Shown here: positions 46,590-55,445 of the stretch, in pieces
Layout: every line of letters starts with the position of its first letter
How positions within the stretch are numbered: position 1 is the first letter of the stretch
Assembly (NCBI RefSeq): GCF_003429005.1
Contig: NZ_QVQV01000001.1
Location: forward strand, 1,233,864-1,297,863
Direction: 5' to 3'
Length of the DNA stretch: 64,000 bases
Origin: Paraburkholderia sp. DHOC27
GTDB lineage: Bacteria; Pseudomonadota; Gammaproteobacteria; Burkholderiales; Burkholderiaceae
Translations under genes and position numbers: made by a program
Notes under the pieces: model-generated
Database searches by the model: none
What the model was told of the DNA's origin: nothing
Seen by the model: the letters and a program-made list of their open reading frames with translations, nothing else

Positions 46590-46922
46590 TTAGTTATCCT
46601 GTGATTCGTTGAAGGTGGCCTGCGCGACGGCCGAAGCGGAAATGGCAGCGGGGAAGCCGGCGTAGAACGCGAGATGCGTAATCGCTGCCGACAGCTCCTC
46701 GGCGCTCACGCCGTTTTCACGCGCCCGGCGCAGATGGGCAGGCAGCTCGTCGAGATGGCCACCCGCGATCAGCGCGGCGACGGTAATCAGACTGCGGTCG
46801 CGTAAAGCGAGGGCCGGGTCGTTCCAGATCTGCGGATACAGCGTGTCGTCGACGAAAGCCGCGAGCTTCGGTGTGAACGCGCGTGCGGCTTCGCGCGGGC
46901 TGCTGAAATTGGCATGGGACAT
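46590..46922 (-). CDS. Carboxymuconolactone decarboxylase-family protein
   Basis: A 110-residue all-helical protein with the family core RDRSLITVAALIAGGHLDEL and LSAAITHLAFYAGFPAAISA. No CxxC pair is present, so it belongs with the CMD-type rather than the AhpD peroxidase type. It sits between the aldehyde dehydrogenase and quinone oxidoreductase genes with gaps of 13 and 2 bp, a common triad in detoxification operons controlled by LysR regulators. Confidence 0.9.
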   Translation of the reverse strand: MSHANFSSPREAARAFTPKLAAFVDDTLYPQIWNDPALALRDRSLITVAALIAGGHLDELPAHLRRARENGVSAEELSAAITHLAFYAGFPAAISASAVAQATFNESQDN

Positions 46923-46935
46923 GATCGCCTCCGGA

Positions 46936-48372
46936 TTAGATCTGGCTGATGAACTTGTTGGTGAGGTAGTAGCCGATACCTTCGGTACCGCCTTCCGAGC
47001 CGTGACCGCTTTCTTTCATGCCGCCGAACGGCAATTCGGTCGCCACGATGCGGTACTGGTTGATGCCGATCATCCCGGCTTCGAGGCCGTCCGCCACGTC
47101 GAGCGCCGTACGTGCGTTGCTCGTGAAGGCGTAGGCGGACAAGCCATAGGGCAGGCGATTCGCTTCCGCGAGGCCGTCCGTCAACGTGTCGAACGGCATT
47201 AGCACGGCGATGGGGCCGAAGGGCTCTTCGTGCATGACGCGCGCGTCCATCGGGACGTCGGCGAGCACGGTGGGCTCGAAAAAGAAGCCCTCGCCTTCGA
47301 TGCGCTTGCCGCCTGCCAGCACTTTCGCGCCACGTGCCACTGCATCGGCCACCAGTTCTTCCATCTTCGCGAGTTGGCGCGGGTTGGCGAGCGGGCCGAC
47401 CTGCGTGCCGGGCTGCATGCCGTCGCCTACGTTCAGTTCGCGGGCCGCTTGCACGAAGTGCTCGACAAATGCATCGTAGGCGCCGCGTTGAATCAGAAAG
47501 CGCGTCGAAGAGATACACACCTGGCCGGTACCGCGAAAACGGTTCGCTGCGCCTTCCACGGCGGCTTTCTGCACCTCGGCGTCGTCGAAGACCAGCACCG
47601 GGCCGTGGCCGCCGAGTTCGAGCGTGATGGGCTTCACGCCTTCCGCTGCACGAGCCGAGAGCAGGCGCCCGATCGGCACCGAGCCGGTGAAGGTGACCTT
47701 GCGGATGATCGGCGAGGCGATCAGATGCTTCGAGACTTCGTCGGGCACGCCGAACACCACCTGCAATACACCTTTCGGCAAGCCGGCGTCGTCGAGCGCG
47801 CGGGCCAGCGCGAGCGCGGTGGCGGGGCTTTCTTCGCCGGGTTTGATGACCACGCTACAGCCTGCGGCGAGCGCGGCGGAGAGCTTGCGGGCCGGCGTGA
47901 TGGCAGGGAAGTTCCAGGGCGTGAAGGCGGCGACCGGGCCAATGGCCTGACGCTTGACGAGTTGCTGCACGCCGGGACGGTTCGACGGCACCACGCGGCC
48001 GTCGATGCGGCGCGCTTCTTCGGCGAACCATTCGAAGTAGTCCGCAGCACGCAGCACTTCGTCGCTGCTTTCGGCAAGCGGCTTGCCTTCTTCGAGCGTC
48101 ATGAGGGTGGCGATGTGCACAGCGCGTTCGCGCATCAGATCAGCGGCCCGTTTGAGAATGCGTGCGCGTTCGGCCGGCACGGTATGACGCCAGACTTCGA
48201 AGGCGCGTTGCGCGACTTGCAACGCGTGATCGAGGTCGGCTGCGGTGGCGAGCGGCACGCGGCCGAGTTCGCGTTGCGTGGCCGGGTTGACCACAGCAGC
48301 GGTGTTGCGGCCTTCGGCTTCCAGCCATTTGCCGTCGATGAAAAGATAGAGTGGATCGTACGATGCGTTCAT
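46936..48372 (-). CDS. gabD: NAD(P)-dependent succinate-semialdehyde dehydrogenase-type aldehyde dehydrogenase
   Basis: A 478-residue aldehyde dehydrogenase of the GabD type. FTPWNFPAITPARKLSAALA and VVIKPGEESPATAL give the cofactor site; ITLELGGHGPVLVFDDA holds the catalytic glutamate and RGTGQVCISSTRF the catalytic cysteine. PFGPIAVLMPFD and the C-terminal GGMKESGHGSEGG match GabD. The length equals the family. It leads a minus-strand operon with the two downstream genes and is divergent from the LysR gene at 48631. GABA-pathway partners are absent, so the natural aldehyde may differ. Confidence 0.9.
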   Translation of the reverse strand: MNASYDPLYLFIDGKWLEAEGRNTAAVVNPATQRELGRVPLATAADLDHALQVAQRAFEVWRHTVPAERARILKRAADLMRERAVHIATLMTLEEGKPLAESSDEVLRAADYFEWFAEEARRIDGRVVPSNRPGVQQLVKRQAIGPVAAFTPWNFPAITPARKLSAALAAGCSVVIKPGEESPATALALARALDDAGLPKGVLQVVFGVPDEVSKHLIASPIIRKVTFTGSVPIGRLLSARAAEGVKPITLELGGHGPVLVFDDAEVQKAAVEGAANRFRGTGQVCISSTRFLIQRGAYDAFVEHFVQAARELNVGDGMQPGTQVGPLANPRQLAKMEELVADAVARGAKVLAGGKRIEGEGFFFEPTVLADVPMDARVMHEEPFGPIAVLMPFDTLTDGLAEANRLPYGLSAYAFTSNARTALDVADGLEAGMIGINQYRIVATELPFGGMKESGHGSEGGTEGIGYYLTNKFISQI

Positions 48373-48630
48373 GATGACCTCCGATAGATGTGCCTGAGTT
48401 CCTGAAGGGTGGTGCTGGTTTCGTCGAGAAGCGTGAGCACCGGGTACGGAACAGAGTCTAGGAGTGGAGGGCGCATCGATTTAGAGGGGGACGGGGGAAA
48501 CATACTTGTCCCGAACAGCAAAATCGCCCGGCGGCGCGCTGGCGGCTTGCGTCAAAAGGGTGCCCGATCCATCATGGGCGGCATGACCGGTTGCACCATC
48601 TCCCTCATCGAATAGGACCGGAAGGCCTGA

Positions 48631-49587
48631 ATGGACAAGTTCTACAACATGTCGGTGTTTGCGAAAGTCGTGGAAATGGGCAGTTTCACAGCGGTCGCCA
48701 ATCATCTGGACTCGACAGTGGGCAATGTTTCGCGCGCTGTGTCGGCGCTGGAGGAGACGCTGGATACGCGGCTGCTGCAGCGATCCACGCGGCGTCTCAC
48801 CGTGACGGATGCGGGCCGGCGCTTTTACGAGCGCTGCGCGGTCATCCTTGCGGACCTCGAACAGGCCGAAGCCGAAGCACGCGACGCGCTCCTGGAACCG
48901 CGCGGCAGACTGCGCGTGCATTGCGTGCCGGGACTCGGCCGGCAGTTGTTGATGCGCGCCGTGCTTGCGTATCGCCGGGAATTTCCGCAGGTGGCCGTGG
49001 AGTTGCTGCTCTCCCAACGCATGCCGAATCTGCTGGAAGACCAGCTCGATGTCTCGGTGGTGATTTCGCGTGCGTTACCGGATTCAGCCTATGTCAGCCA
49101 GAAAATCGGCTGCAGCCATTGTGTGCTGGCCGCGTCGCCCGCCTACCTCGAGCAGCATCCGGCGCCTGCGAGTCCCGACGATCTGGTCGATCACGCGTGC
49201 GTGCTGCTCTCCACCGTCGACTATCCGTCCGACGAATGGTGTCTCTCGAGTGCCACGCGTGGTGTCACGCCCGGTGTCACGTTCAGGCCGGTCGGGCCGC
49301 ATCTTTGCGTGAACGACATGGATGCAATGGCCGTCGCATTGCGCGACGGTACGGGCATCGGCTTGCTCGCGGGTTTCTCTGCCATCGAAGATCTGCGCAA
49401 CGGTAAACTGGTGCGCGTATTGCCGGAATATCACACCCATTCCCGCAACGTGTATGCAGTCTATTCGTCGCGGCAGTTCGTGGATGCCAAGATCAAGCGG
49501 TTTATCGAGGTGCTAAAAAACCAGTTAGGAAGTGAACTCGATGCGATTGGACGCGAACTGGGAATCGAGGCGGTGGAGGCGGTGTAG
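48631..49587 (+). CDS. LysR-family transcriptional regulator
   Basis: A 318-residue LysR regulator of the CrgA-like group: MDKFYNMSVFAKVVEMGSFT, VSRAVSALEETLDTRLLQRS then TRRLTVTDAGRRFYERC. The effector part contains LLLSQRMPNLLEDQLDVSVV and TGIGLLAGFSAIEDLRNGKL. GGAAGG precedes ATG 48631. It is divergent from the aldehyde dehydrogenase operon (258-bp spacer), its likely target. It resembles the regulator at 25534 along the whole length (shared LSQRMP and SRAVS), so the two are paralogues. Confidence 0.93.
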   Translation: MDKFYNMSVFAKVVEMGSFTAVANHLDSTVGNVSRAVSALEETLDTRLLQRSTRRLTVTDAGRRFYERCAVILADLEQAEAEARDALLEPRGRLRVHCVPGLGRQLLMRAVLAYRREFPQVAVELLLSQRMPNLLEDQLDVSVVISRALPDSAYVSQKIGCSHCVLAASPAYLEQHPAPASPDDLVDHACVLLSTVDYPSDEWCLSSATRGVTPGVTFRPVGPHLCVNDMDAMAVALRDGTGIGLLAGFSAIEDLRNGKLVRVLPEYHTHSRNVYAVYSSRQFVDAKIKRFIEVLKNQLGSELDAIGRELGIEAVEAV

Positions 49588-49733
49588 AAGCCCGCGTTCC
49601 GCCATGTTGTCGATATATGGTCTGATGAAATCGGGCGTTGCGCCGGTCTCTGTCATGCTTGGCGGAGCGCCGACGCGTCACAACGGGCGTCCCGCCCCCC
49701 TGCTTTCACAAAGCACCGGGACGCCACGTTGAA

Positions 49734-50942
49734 TCACGCCACGACGATGCGACGCGGATCCGCTGCGGTAAAGACTTCCGCGCGCGTCGCGTTTGCGGCA
49801 GGCGGATAGATCCATTCGCTGTTGATCTGGGTCTTGAGCCGCTTCGCTTCCTGACCGACCAGCTTTACTTCACGGTCCCATCCTTCCGTATAGACTGCGC
49901 CCCACGGACCGAGGTCCAGACACGTCACGTACCTGGGTTGGGCGTACGGAATCATCTCGGCGCCAAGCAGATCGGCGGCCACGTTATGGCCTGCGGAGCG
50001 TCCCAGATTCATGGCGTGCTGACACGACATCATCGCGTGGTTGCCCTCGTCGTCGGTCGCCGCATACGCGACGTCGCCCGTTGCAAAGAGGTTGTGGACG
50101 CCTTTGACGCGCAGATAACGGTCTACATGCAGGCGGCCTGCGGGATCGCGTTCGGCAGGCACCTGCCCGGTAAGCGAACTCGCGCGCACACCAGCCGTCC
50201 ACACCACGGTGTTGGTTTCGATGCGCTGACCGTCTGACGTGGTGATGCCGTTGGCGTCGACCGACGACACCGTCGAGCCGAGCATCAACGTAACGCCGAG
50301 TTCGCGCAATGCCGTCTCGATGACGGGGCGCGGACCGGCGCCGAGATCCGGGCCAATTTCAGCATCGCGCTCAATGACGATGACCTTCACATCCGCCGTT
50401 GCTCCGAGTGCTGCGCGCAGACGGGCGGGCATTTCAGCAGCGGTTTCGATGCCCGTGAAGCCACCACCGGCAACCACGACCGTGTTACGTGCCGGGGTGT
50501 CCGGCTGATTCGCGAGACGCTTGATGTGAGCTTCCAGTTCAGCCGCTTCGTCGATCTGGTCGACGCTGAATGCATGCTGTGCGAGTCCGGGAATTTGCGG
50601 GCGGAACAGTTTGCTACCGGTGGCAAGCACGAGGCGGTCGTACTGCATGGTCGACGTGCGCTGATCCGCGGTGGTGAGCTCGACGGTATTGCGATCCGTG
50701 TGAATACGCTCAACCGTCCCCTGAATGAATTTCACGCCGGTTTCACGAAAAAGTTCGTTGAGCGGCGCCTTCATCGCGGCGACGTTCTCTTCGTAAAAGC
50801 GCGGGCGCACATGCAGAAAGGGTTCGGGTGCTACCAGGCAGATTTCCACGTCCGTGTTGCGTTGTTCGTCGATCAGCCGCGCTGCGCTCAATGCGCTCCA
50901 CATGCCGGCAAAACCTGCGCCGATGATGAGAATGCGTTTCAT
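49734..50942 (-). CDS. NADH dehydrogenase type II (NDH-2)
   Basis: A 402-residue FAD enzyme. The FAD motif IIGAGFAGMWSALSAA is at the N-terminus, the NADH motif VVVAGGGFTGIETAAEMPAR is near 150, and the FAD-aspartate region LFATGDVAYAATDDEG is near 290. Start 50942 gives the family N-terminus MKRILIIGAGFAG; a frame extends to 51089 without similarity. NDH-2 passes electrons from NADH to quinone without proton pumping. A dyad matching the one before the Rrf2 gene lies 153 bp upstream, suggesting Fe-S- or redox-linked control. Confidence 0.88.
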   Translation of the reverse strand: MKRILIIGAGFAGMWSALSAARLIDEQRNTDVEICLVAPEPFLHVRPRFYEENVAAMKAPLNELFRETGVKFIQGTVERIHTDRNTVELTTADQRTSTMQYDRLVLATGSKLFRPQIPGLAQHAFSVDQIDEAAELEAHIKRLANQPDTPARNTVVVAGGGFTGIETAAEMPARLRAALGATADVKVIVIERDAEIGPDLGAGPRPVIETALRELGVTLMLGSTVSSVDANGITTSDGQRIETNTVVWTAGVRASSLTGQVPAERDPAGRLHVDRYLRVKGVHNLFATGDVAYAATDDEGNHAMMSCQHAMNLGRSAGHNVAADLLGAEMIPYAQPRYVTCLDLGPWGAVYTEGWDREVKLVGQEAKRLKTQINSEWIYPPAANATRAEVFTAADPRRIVVA

Positions 50943-51325
50943 GTTAGCAATCCTATGTATCAAGAGATATGTTCGATCTGACTGTCGCCGCACGTCGTTC
51001 GTTATTCGATGGAACGAAAGGCGGTCCAGAAACGCACGAAATGATCGTGTCTTCCTGTGCATCGGCCAGCGTCTTTTCCGGTACGTCATCCGTTAACTAC
51101 GATTGTATGAGTCGTAGTTTGCAAATGCAAGAAATTTTCGGGCTTTGGTTAGGTGCGAAACGTGGTGACGGGGAGGAGGAGAGGACCCTGGTATGGCGGG
51201 GTGCACGCGCGTTTTTTCGCCCAGCGCATACGGCCGGGCGAGTCAGCGGAGTCGAGGATGGGTCCGCTTCGTCGCGGCCTGGCAGCGCTACGGTGTCGCG
51301 CTAACGCTGATAGAACGCGCTCCTG
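50943..51325. other. Intergenic region upstream of NDH-2
   Basis: A 383-bp region between NDH-2 and the Rrf2 gene (both minus strand). It contains the dyad at 51095-51119 and an AT-rich stretch TTTGCAAATGCAAGAAATTT beside it. A frame on the plus strand (50969-51304) crosses the region but has no start signal or family resemblance. Confidence 0.5.
51095..51119. promoter_or_regulatory. Rrf2-type operator candidate upstream of NDH-2
   Basis: Perfect inverted repeat AACTACGA-N9-TCGTAGTT. The same 8-9-8 geometry and nearly the same sequence occur before the adjacent Rrf2 regulator gene (51879-51903), which points to that regulator as the binding protein. Confidence 0.7.
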
Positions 51326-51853
51326 CTAACCGCGGTCTTCACCGCGACGGCCAGCGGAGCGCTCGGCGAACCACTTCACCACATGGCGCCCATAACTGGC
51401 GGGCGCTTTGGCGAGGGTCCGGTGCGCGAGATCGGCTAGCGTATGGCGTTGCAGTTCTTCCTGTAAGGCAGATTCAGCGGCTTGCATGACGGCGTGAATC
51501 GAGCAGACGCCGCGCGTTGCCCAGTCGGGTGCCTGATCGTTGAACACGGCACAGCGTGAGCGCACTTCTCGGCAATCGAACAGCGCTTTGTCACCGTCGA
51601 TTGCTTCGACGACCTGCGCAACGGTGATGTCTTTAGCGGGGCGCGCGAGCGCAAAGCCGCCGCGCACGCCCTCAGTGGCGACGACCAGCTCTGCTTTGGC
51701 GAGCTTGGTGAAGAGCTTCGCCAGATAATCCGTGGACACGCCCTGCATTTCCGCGAGGTCGCGCACGCTTGCTTCCTTCACACCCGCCGGCGTTTCAGCG
51801 AGGTAAAGGAGGCAGTGCAGTCCGTATTCGACGCCGGTGCTGATGTGGGCCAT
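51326..51853 (-). CDS. Rrf2-family transcriptional regulator with three cysteines
   Basis: A 175-residue Rrf2 regulator. The winged helix reads HISTGVEYGLHCLLYLAETP, ASVRDLAEMQGVSTDYLAKL and GVRGGFALARPAKDITVAQV. Cysteines C94, C101 and C117 (DCREVRSRC and GVCSIH) match the Fe-S ligand pattern of IscR/NsrR-type members, spaced C-x6-C-x15-C. The C-terminus is about 25 residues longer than NsrR. A dyad lies 26 bp before the start, implying autoregulation; the same dyad precedes NDH-2. It is likely a redox or nitric-oxide-responsive repressor. Confidence 0.92.
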   Translation of the reverse strand: MAHISTGVEYGLHCLLYLAETPAGVKEASVRDLAEMQGVSTDYLAKLFTKLAKAELVVATEGVRGGFALARPAKDITVAQVVEAIDGDKALFDCREVRSRCAVFNDQAPDWATRGVCSIHAVMQAAESALQEELQRHTLADLAHRTLAKAPASYGRHVVKWFAERSAGRRGEDRG

Positions 51854-52286
51854 TTGCTAACCTTTGCTATCCCGTCATAACTAGGATTGAGTGTGTCGTA
51901 GTATTGTAGCATAAGGGCGCAATGCCAAATGGAGCCGACCAGCGGGAGCCGACCGGCGCGCCAAAACGTACGAACGTTCGGTCACGCTGCTGAGGACGCG
52001 GAGCCGACACATGCCGAGCTATAGGCGCTTCTTATAGCGGCATCGTCAGCCGGTATTTTCCCTGGTGCGAAAACTCCCGCACACTTCGCGTCGCTGCATC
52101 AAACCGACCACTTGTCACGATTCGATCCAGGGCACCGCCACGCGCAGGAATGCGCACGACGCTTCACAGACGTGAATCCCAGGCAATCCTGCCCCGCACT
52201 ACAACGTTATGCGAATCCGCAGGGGGATTTCATCGTCTATAGCGTGCGACGCAAGCGCAGCACGCTATCCAAAACGTCAGGACATC
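51854..52286. other. Divergent intergenic region between Rrf2 and response regulator genes
   Basis: A 433-bp region. It holds the Rrf2 operator candidate at 51879-51903, a decamer GGAGCCGACC at 51931-51940 and 51945-51954 with a one-mismatch third copy at 52000-52009, and a perfect 10-bp palindrome CGAACGTTCG at 51971-51980. No convincing gene. The remaining part up to 52286 should carry the promoter of the response regulator gene. Confidence 0.5.
51879..51903. promoter_or_regulatory. Rrf2-type operator candidate upstream of the rrf2 gene
   Basis: AACTAGGA-N9-TCGTAGTA, the same 8-9-8 layout as the perfect copy at 51095-51119 with two changed positions. Both spacers begin TTG. It lies 26 bp before the Rrf2 start codon, where a repressor would block transcription. 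Confidence 0.65.
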
Positions 52287-52943
52287 ATGCGAGTTTTATT
52301 GGTTGAAGAGAATGTGCAGATTGGGCAAAGTCTGCTGCGTGCACTGAAGGATGCGGAGTGCAGTGTCGACTGGGTGCGTGACGGCAAGGCTGCGAGCGTG
52401 GCCATCAACACCGCGTATTACGCCGTGGTGTTGCTCGATCCCGGTCTGTCGGGCGCGGGCGGCATCGACATGCTGCGTGCCTTGCGGGCTGCGGGCAACG
52501 ACGTGCCCGTACTGATCCTGACGGCAATCGACGATCTGGAAACGCGTGTGCATAGCCTCGACGTGGGCGCCGACGATTGCCTCGTCAAACCCATCGAAGT
52601 ACGCGAACTGCTGGCGCGCATCCGCGCCATCTTGCGCCGCAAGGCGGGTTATGCGACCTCGCGCATCGGCGGCGAGTCGCTCAACCTCGATCTCGAGAAG
52701 CGCATGCTGTGCTGCAATGGCGTCGCGTCCTCGCTCTCCGCGCGTGAATTCGCGCTGATGCACGCGTTTCTGGAGCGGCCCGGCATGGTCCTTTCGCGTG
52801 GTCAACTCGAAGACCGTCTTTACGGGTGGGGCAAGGAAGTGGAAAGCAACGCCATCGACGTGCTGATTCATTCCATGCGCAAGCGCTTCGGGCAGTCCAT
52901 GATCCGCAACGTGCGTGGCATTGGCTGGACCGTGGCGCATTGA
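52287..52943 (+). CDS. OmpR-family response regulator with altered acidic pocket (orphan)
   Basis: A 218-residue QseB/PmrA-like response regulator. The receiver domain keeps the phosphoacceptor D51 (VVLLDPGLSG), T79 (LILTAIDD) and K101 (CLVKPIE). The first acidic pair, normally Glu-Asp-Asp after LLV, reads VEEN, so E8 and N9 replace the metal-binding aspartates. The C-terminal winged helix (SLSAREFALMHAFLERPGMV, SNAIDVLIHSMRKRFG, IRNVRGIGWTV) is complete. ATG 52287 gives the family start MRVLLVEE. No histidine kinase gene is adjacent. It may be weakly phosphorylated or act without phosphorylation. Confidence 0.9.
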   Translation: MRVLLVEENVQIGQSLLRALKDAECSVDWVRDGKAASVAINTAYYAVVLLDPGLSGAGGIDMLRALRAAGNDVPVLILTAIDDLETRVHSLDVGADDCLVKPIEVRELLARIRAILRRKAGYATSRIGGESLNLDLEKRMLCCNGVASSLSAREFALMHAFLERPGMVLSRGQLEDRLYGWGKEVESNAIDVLIHSMRKRFGQSMIRNVRGIGWTVAH

Positions 52944-52981
52944 GGGCGGCTCTTTGCCCGTCAACGGCCTGCCGAGTGCGA

Positions 52982-53827
52982 TCACGGAGCGGCCAGCATC
53001 GGATAGGTGAACAGAAGAAAGTGCGTTACGTTCAGCCCGAAATGCGCGAGGACGGCCGCGCGCAATCCACCAAAACGGAAAGCGAGTCCGTAGCCGATGC
53101 CGGCAATGGTCCCGAGCACGACCCATTGCCAGCCACCGGGCGCGTGCGAGATGCCGAACAGCAGCGACGCGATGCCCAGAGAAATGACATTTGCACGCGA
53201 CTGGCCGCGCAGAAGGCGGCGCAAGCCACCCTGCAAATAGCCGCGGAACAGTGCCTCTTCCGTGAAGGTGACCATCAACAGGTTGTTCAGCAGCCATAGC
53301 CAGGCGACGGCGGGCCATTTCGGTTCCCACGCGACGATTCCCAGCAGCAGCGCAATCAGCAGACAAGCCGCTGACGTCCCCAGCATGCCGCCGATACCCG
53401 CGCCTAGTGTCTCGAGTACGCCGTGATGCTGCCGGATCCACGGCAGCACCAGCATGAGCCAGAAAAAGATCAGCGGCTTGTCGAGGTTGAGGTACATCGT
53501 GAAGGGCGCAGCGTCGGGAGAAAACCGCACGGGGCCGATCACGAGCGGATTATGAAAACCCGGTAGCCAGTGCAGGCTCAGCGCGATGGCCAGCGCAATG
53601 AACAGCACGTGACCGAGGAACTGTAGATAAAGCCGCTGGCGTTGTTTGACCGCAAGGGCCGCGAGCAACAGTAACGCAAGGGGAATCAGGGCGAGTGTAT
53701 CGAGTGGTCCGTTGGCCAACGCCACCACGTAGGCGACCCCGAGCAACCCCAAGGTGAGCCATCTAAGCGCCGGGAACCATGCAATGGGCGCGGCGAGAAA
53801 AACGGCGATCCACGGAATGGCGAACAT
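52982..53827 (-). CDS. CPBP-family intramembrane glutamic protease
   Basis: A 281-residue membrane protein with about eight helices. The Abi/CPBP catalytic motifs are present: EEALFR at 190-195 (paired glutamates E190 and E191 with R195), FGISH with H228, and HFGLN with H262 and N266. Start 53827 is chosen because GAGAGG precedes it and because the upstream extension to 53992 is not hydrophobic and unlike the family. Prokaryotic members act as Rce1-like proteases or in bacteriocin self-immunity. It converges on the response regulator gene; no bacteriocin gene is recognised nearby. Confidence 0.92.
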   Translation of the reverse strand: MFAIPWIAVFLAAPIAWFPALRWLTLGLLGVAYVVALANGPLDTLALIPLALLLLAALAVKQRQRLYLQFLGHVLFIALAIALSLHWLPGFHNPLVIGPVRFSPDAAPFTMYLNLDKPLIFFWLMLVLPWIRQHHGVLETLGAGIGGMLGTSAACLLIALLLGIVAWEPKWPAVAWLWLLNNLLMVTFTEEALFRGYLQGGLRRLLRGQSRANVISLGIASLLFGISHAPGGWQWVVLGTIAGIGYGLAFRFGGLRAAVLAHFGLNVTHFLLFTYPMLAAP

Positions 53828-54057
53828 AGGGCCTCTCGGAAGGCGGTTTCCAGTGCAATGCGGCAAGCGTGGGGTGCTGGCTGGAAGGATACCAAACCGG
53901 GCGGGCGTGGTTGGCGCCGTGAGGGCAGACGCTAGTGCTGGAGGGAAAGGGTGACGTTGAGGCAAGTGAAAGTTTTCGTGTAGTCGAGTCACTCAATGTA
54001 ACGTCGTCCTAACGAAGATTGAAAGACCGCGATAGCACGCGGCCCATCACACCTCTC

Positions 54058-55047
54058 TCACGGCGCGAGGCCAAACACCTGGGCAAGCAGGCGGAACGTC
54101 TCGATCTTGTCGTCGAGCCGGTTGGCCATCATGGCCAGCATGACTTCGTCGGCGTCATACGCCTGGGCCCGTTCGAGTATTTTCTGTCGCACTTCAGCAG
54201 GCGTTCCCGTGACTTCGCGATTGGCGATCTCGCGAAGATAATCTTCCGCCTGCTCGCCGAATTTCACCTCTGCAAGCGTCGCAGATGACGGCACGAAACG
54301 CGGATAGTGGCCCGAATCCCGCATCAGTCGGAAGTAGTCCGAGGCCTTCTTGAGTTCCGCAAGCTTCTCTTTGGATTCTGCGCACACGACATTGAGCGCA
54401 ATGACGACCTTCGGTTCTGGAAACTCGGCAGAGGGTTTGAACTGTTCCCGATACACCTGCACCGCCTCCGCGCTTGCCTCGGGGTTGATGAACAGCGCAA
54501 CCGCGAGCCCCAGTCCCTTTTCTGCGGCCAGCGCACCGCTGCCGGGATGGCTGCCCGCGGAAAGCAGCCACATGGGCGGCACGCGCTCCACCGTCGGCAT
54601 GGCCAGTGCGCGCTTGCACTCGTCATGGAAGAAACGGTCGAGCTGGTCTACCTGCGCGACGAAATCGTCCGCCGTGCTGGCGGCCGGATTGAGCAGCGAG
54701 CGTGCGTGCATGTCGCCGCCGCTCGCGCGGCCAATGCCGCAATCCACCCGCCCCGGATAAAGCGCTTCGAGCGTGCGGAAGTTCTCCGCCACGCGGTAAG
54801 CACTGTGATTCGGCAACATGACCCCACCCGAGCCGATTCGGATGCGCTGGGTTTGCGCGCCGATGGAAGCCAGCAAGACTTCGGGCGACGAGCCTTGCAG
54901 GATGTTCATGTTGTGGTGCTCGGAAAGCCAGATGCGCTCATAGCCCAGCCGGTCCGCTTCACGCGCCAGCTTGACGGTGTTGTTGATCGCCTCGGACGCG
55001 GACGCGTTCTCAGGAAGAGTCGATTGCTCGAGGATGGAGAGTTTCAT
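54058..55047 (-). CDS. LLM-class flavin-dependent oxidoreductase (luciferase-like)
   Basis: A 329-residue bacterial-luciferase-family protein, MsnO8/YhbW type: MKLSILEQSTLPENASASEA, RIWLSEHHNMNILQGSSPEV, RIRIGSGGVMLPNHSAYRVA and LYPGRVDCGIGRASGGDMHA. The C-terminus ends LDDKIETFRLLAQVFGL. Start 55047 gives the family N-terminus; a longer frame to 55320 lacks similarity. It is divergent from the MetNIQ operon across 398 bp. The neighbourhood suggests sulfur-compound monooxygenation with FMNH2 supplied from elsewhere. Confidence 0.9.
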   Translation of the reverse strand: MKLSILEQSTLPENASASEAINNTVKLAREADRLGYERIWLSEHHNMNILQGSSPEVLLASIGAQTQRIRIGSGGVMLPNHSAYRVAENFRTLEALYPGRVDCGIGRASGGDMHARSLLNPAASTADDFVAQVDQLDRFFHDECKRALAMPTVERVPPMWLLSAGSHPGSGALAAEKGLGLAVALFINPEASAEAVQVYREQFKPSAEFPEPKVVIALNVVCAESKEKLAELKKASDYFRLMRDSGHYPRFVPSSATLAEVKFGEQAEDYLREIANREVTGTPAEVRQKILERAQAYDADEVMLAMMANRLDDKIETFRLLAQVFGLAP

Positions 55048-55445
55048 TCGGTGTCCCGGCAGCGTGGGTGGCGACGGCATGTCCACATCCACCGTACCGC
55101 AATCGCCCGCGGCAGGCTTTCCATACCGAACGGTATTTTCCTGAACGCCGGAGCGCACTGCGCGCAGACGGTTGTGCGCCGGATCGACGCTTATACCCGG
55201 ACAAGGAATATAGATTGCGGAATCGTTCAGTTTGCGAATGCAGGGCCCGCTGATAGATTGTGTGACCGGGCCTCTGTGGGCCGTTCGATTGCGCAGATTC
55301 TGCGCGGACGAGCTTGGCAAGTGAAGATTTCATGCTATGGATAACGAAATAATATGCATGGCACCATGAAATGCCAGGAAACCGTCGTGATTCTCCAGGA
55401 TGTCGTCGTTAATGCCGGCAATGCAGAAATTTACGCGAGAAGAGC
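55048..55445. other. Divergent promoter region between LLM gene and MetNIQ operon
   Basis: A 398-bp region with no convincing gene. Two dyads are visible: ATACCG-AA-CGGTAT at 55123-55136 and CATGG-CA-CCATG at 55357-55368. An AT-rich segment GGATAACGAAATAATATGCA (55339-55358) may hold promoter elements for metN. CysB- or SfnR-type control would fit the genes but cannot be shown by eye. Confidence 0.5.

Noticed and set aside
47230..48387. 385-codon plus-strand frame across the aldehyde dehydrogenase gene
   Set aside because: Antisense shadow of a gene with complete catalytic motifs; no start signal or similarity.
50969..51304. 111-codon plus-strand frame between NDH-2 and rrf2
   Set aside because: It spans the operator dyad, has no ribosome site and no domain; treated as intergenic.
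52982..53827. CPBP protease as part of a bacteriocin immunity locus
   Set aside because: No double-glycine leader peptide, radical-SAM or lanthionine gene lies nearby; the neighbours are a response regulator and a sulfur locus.
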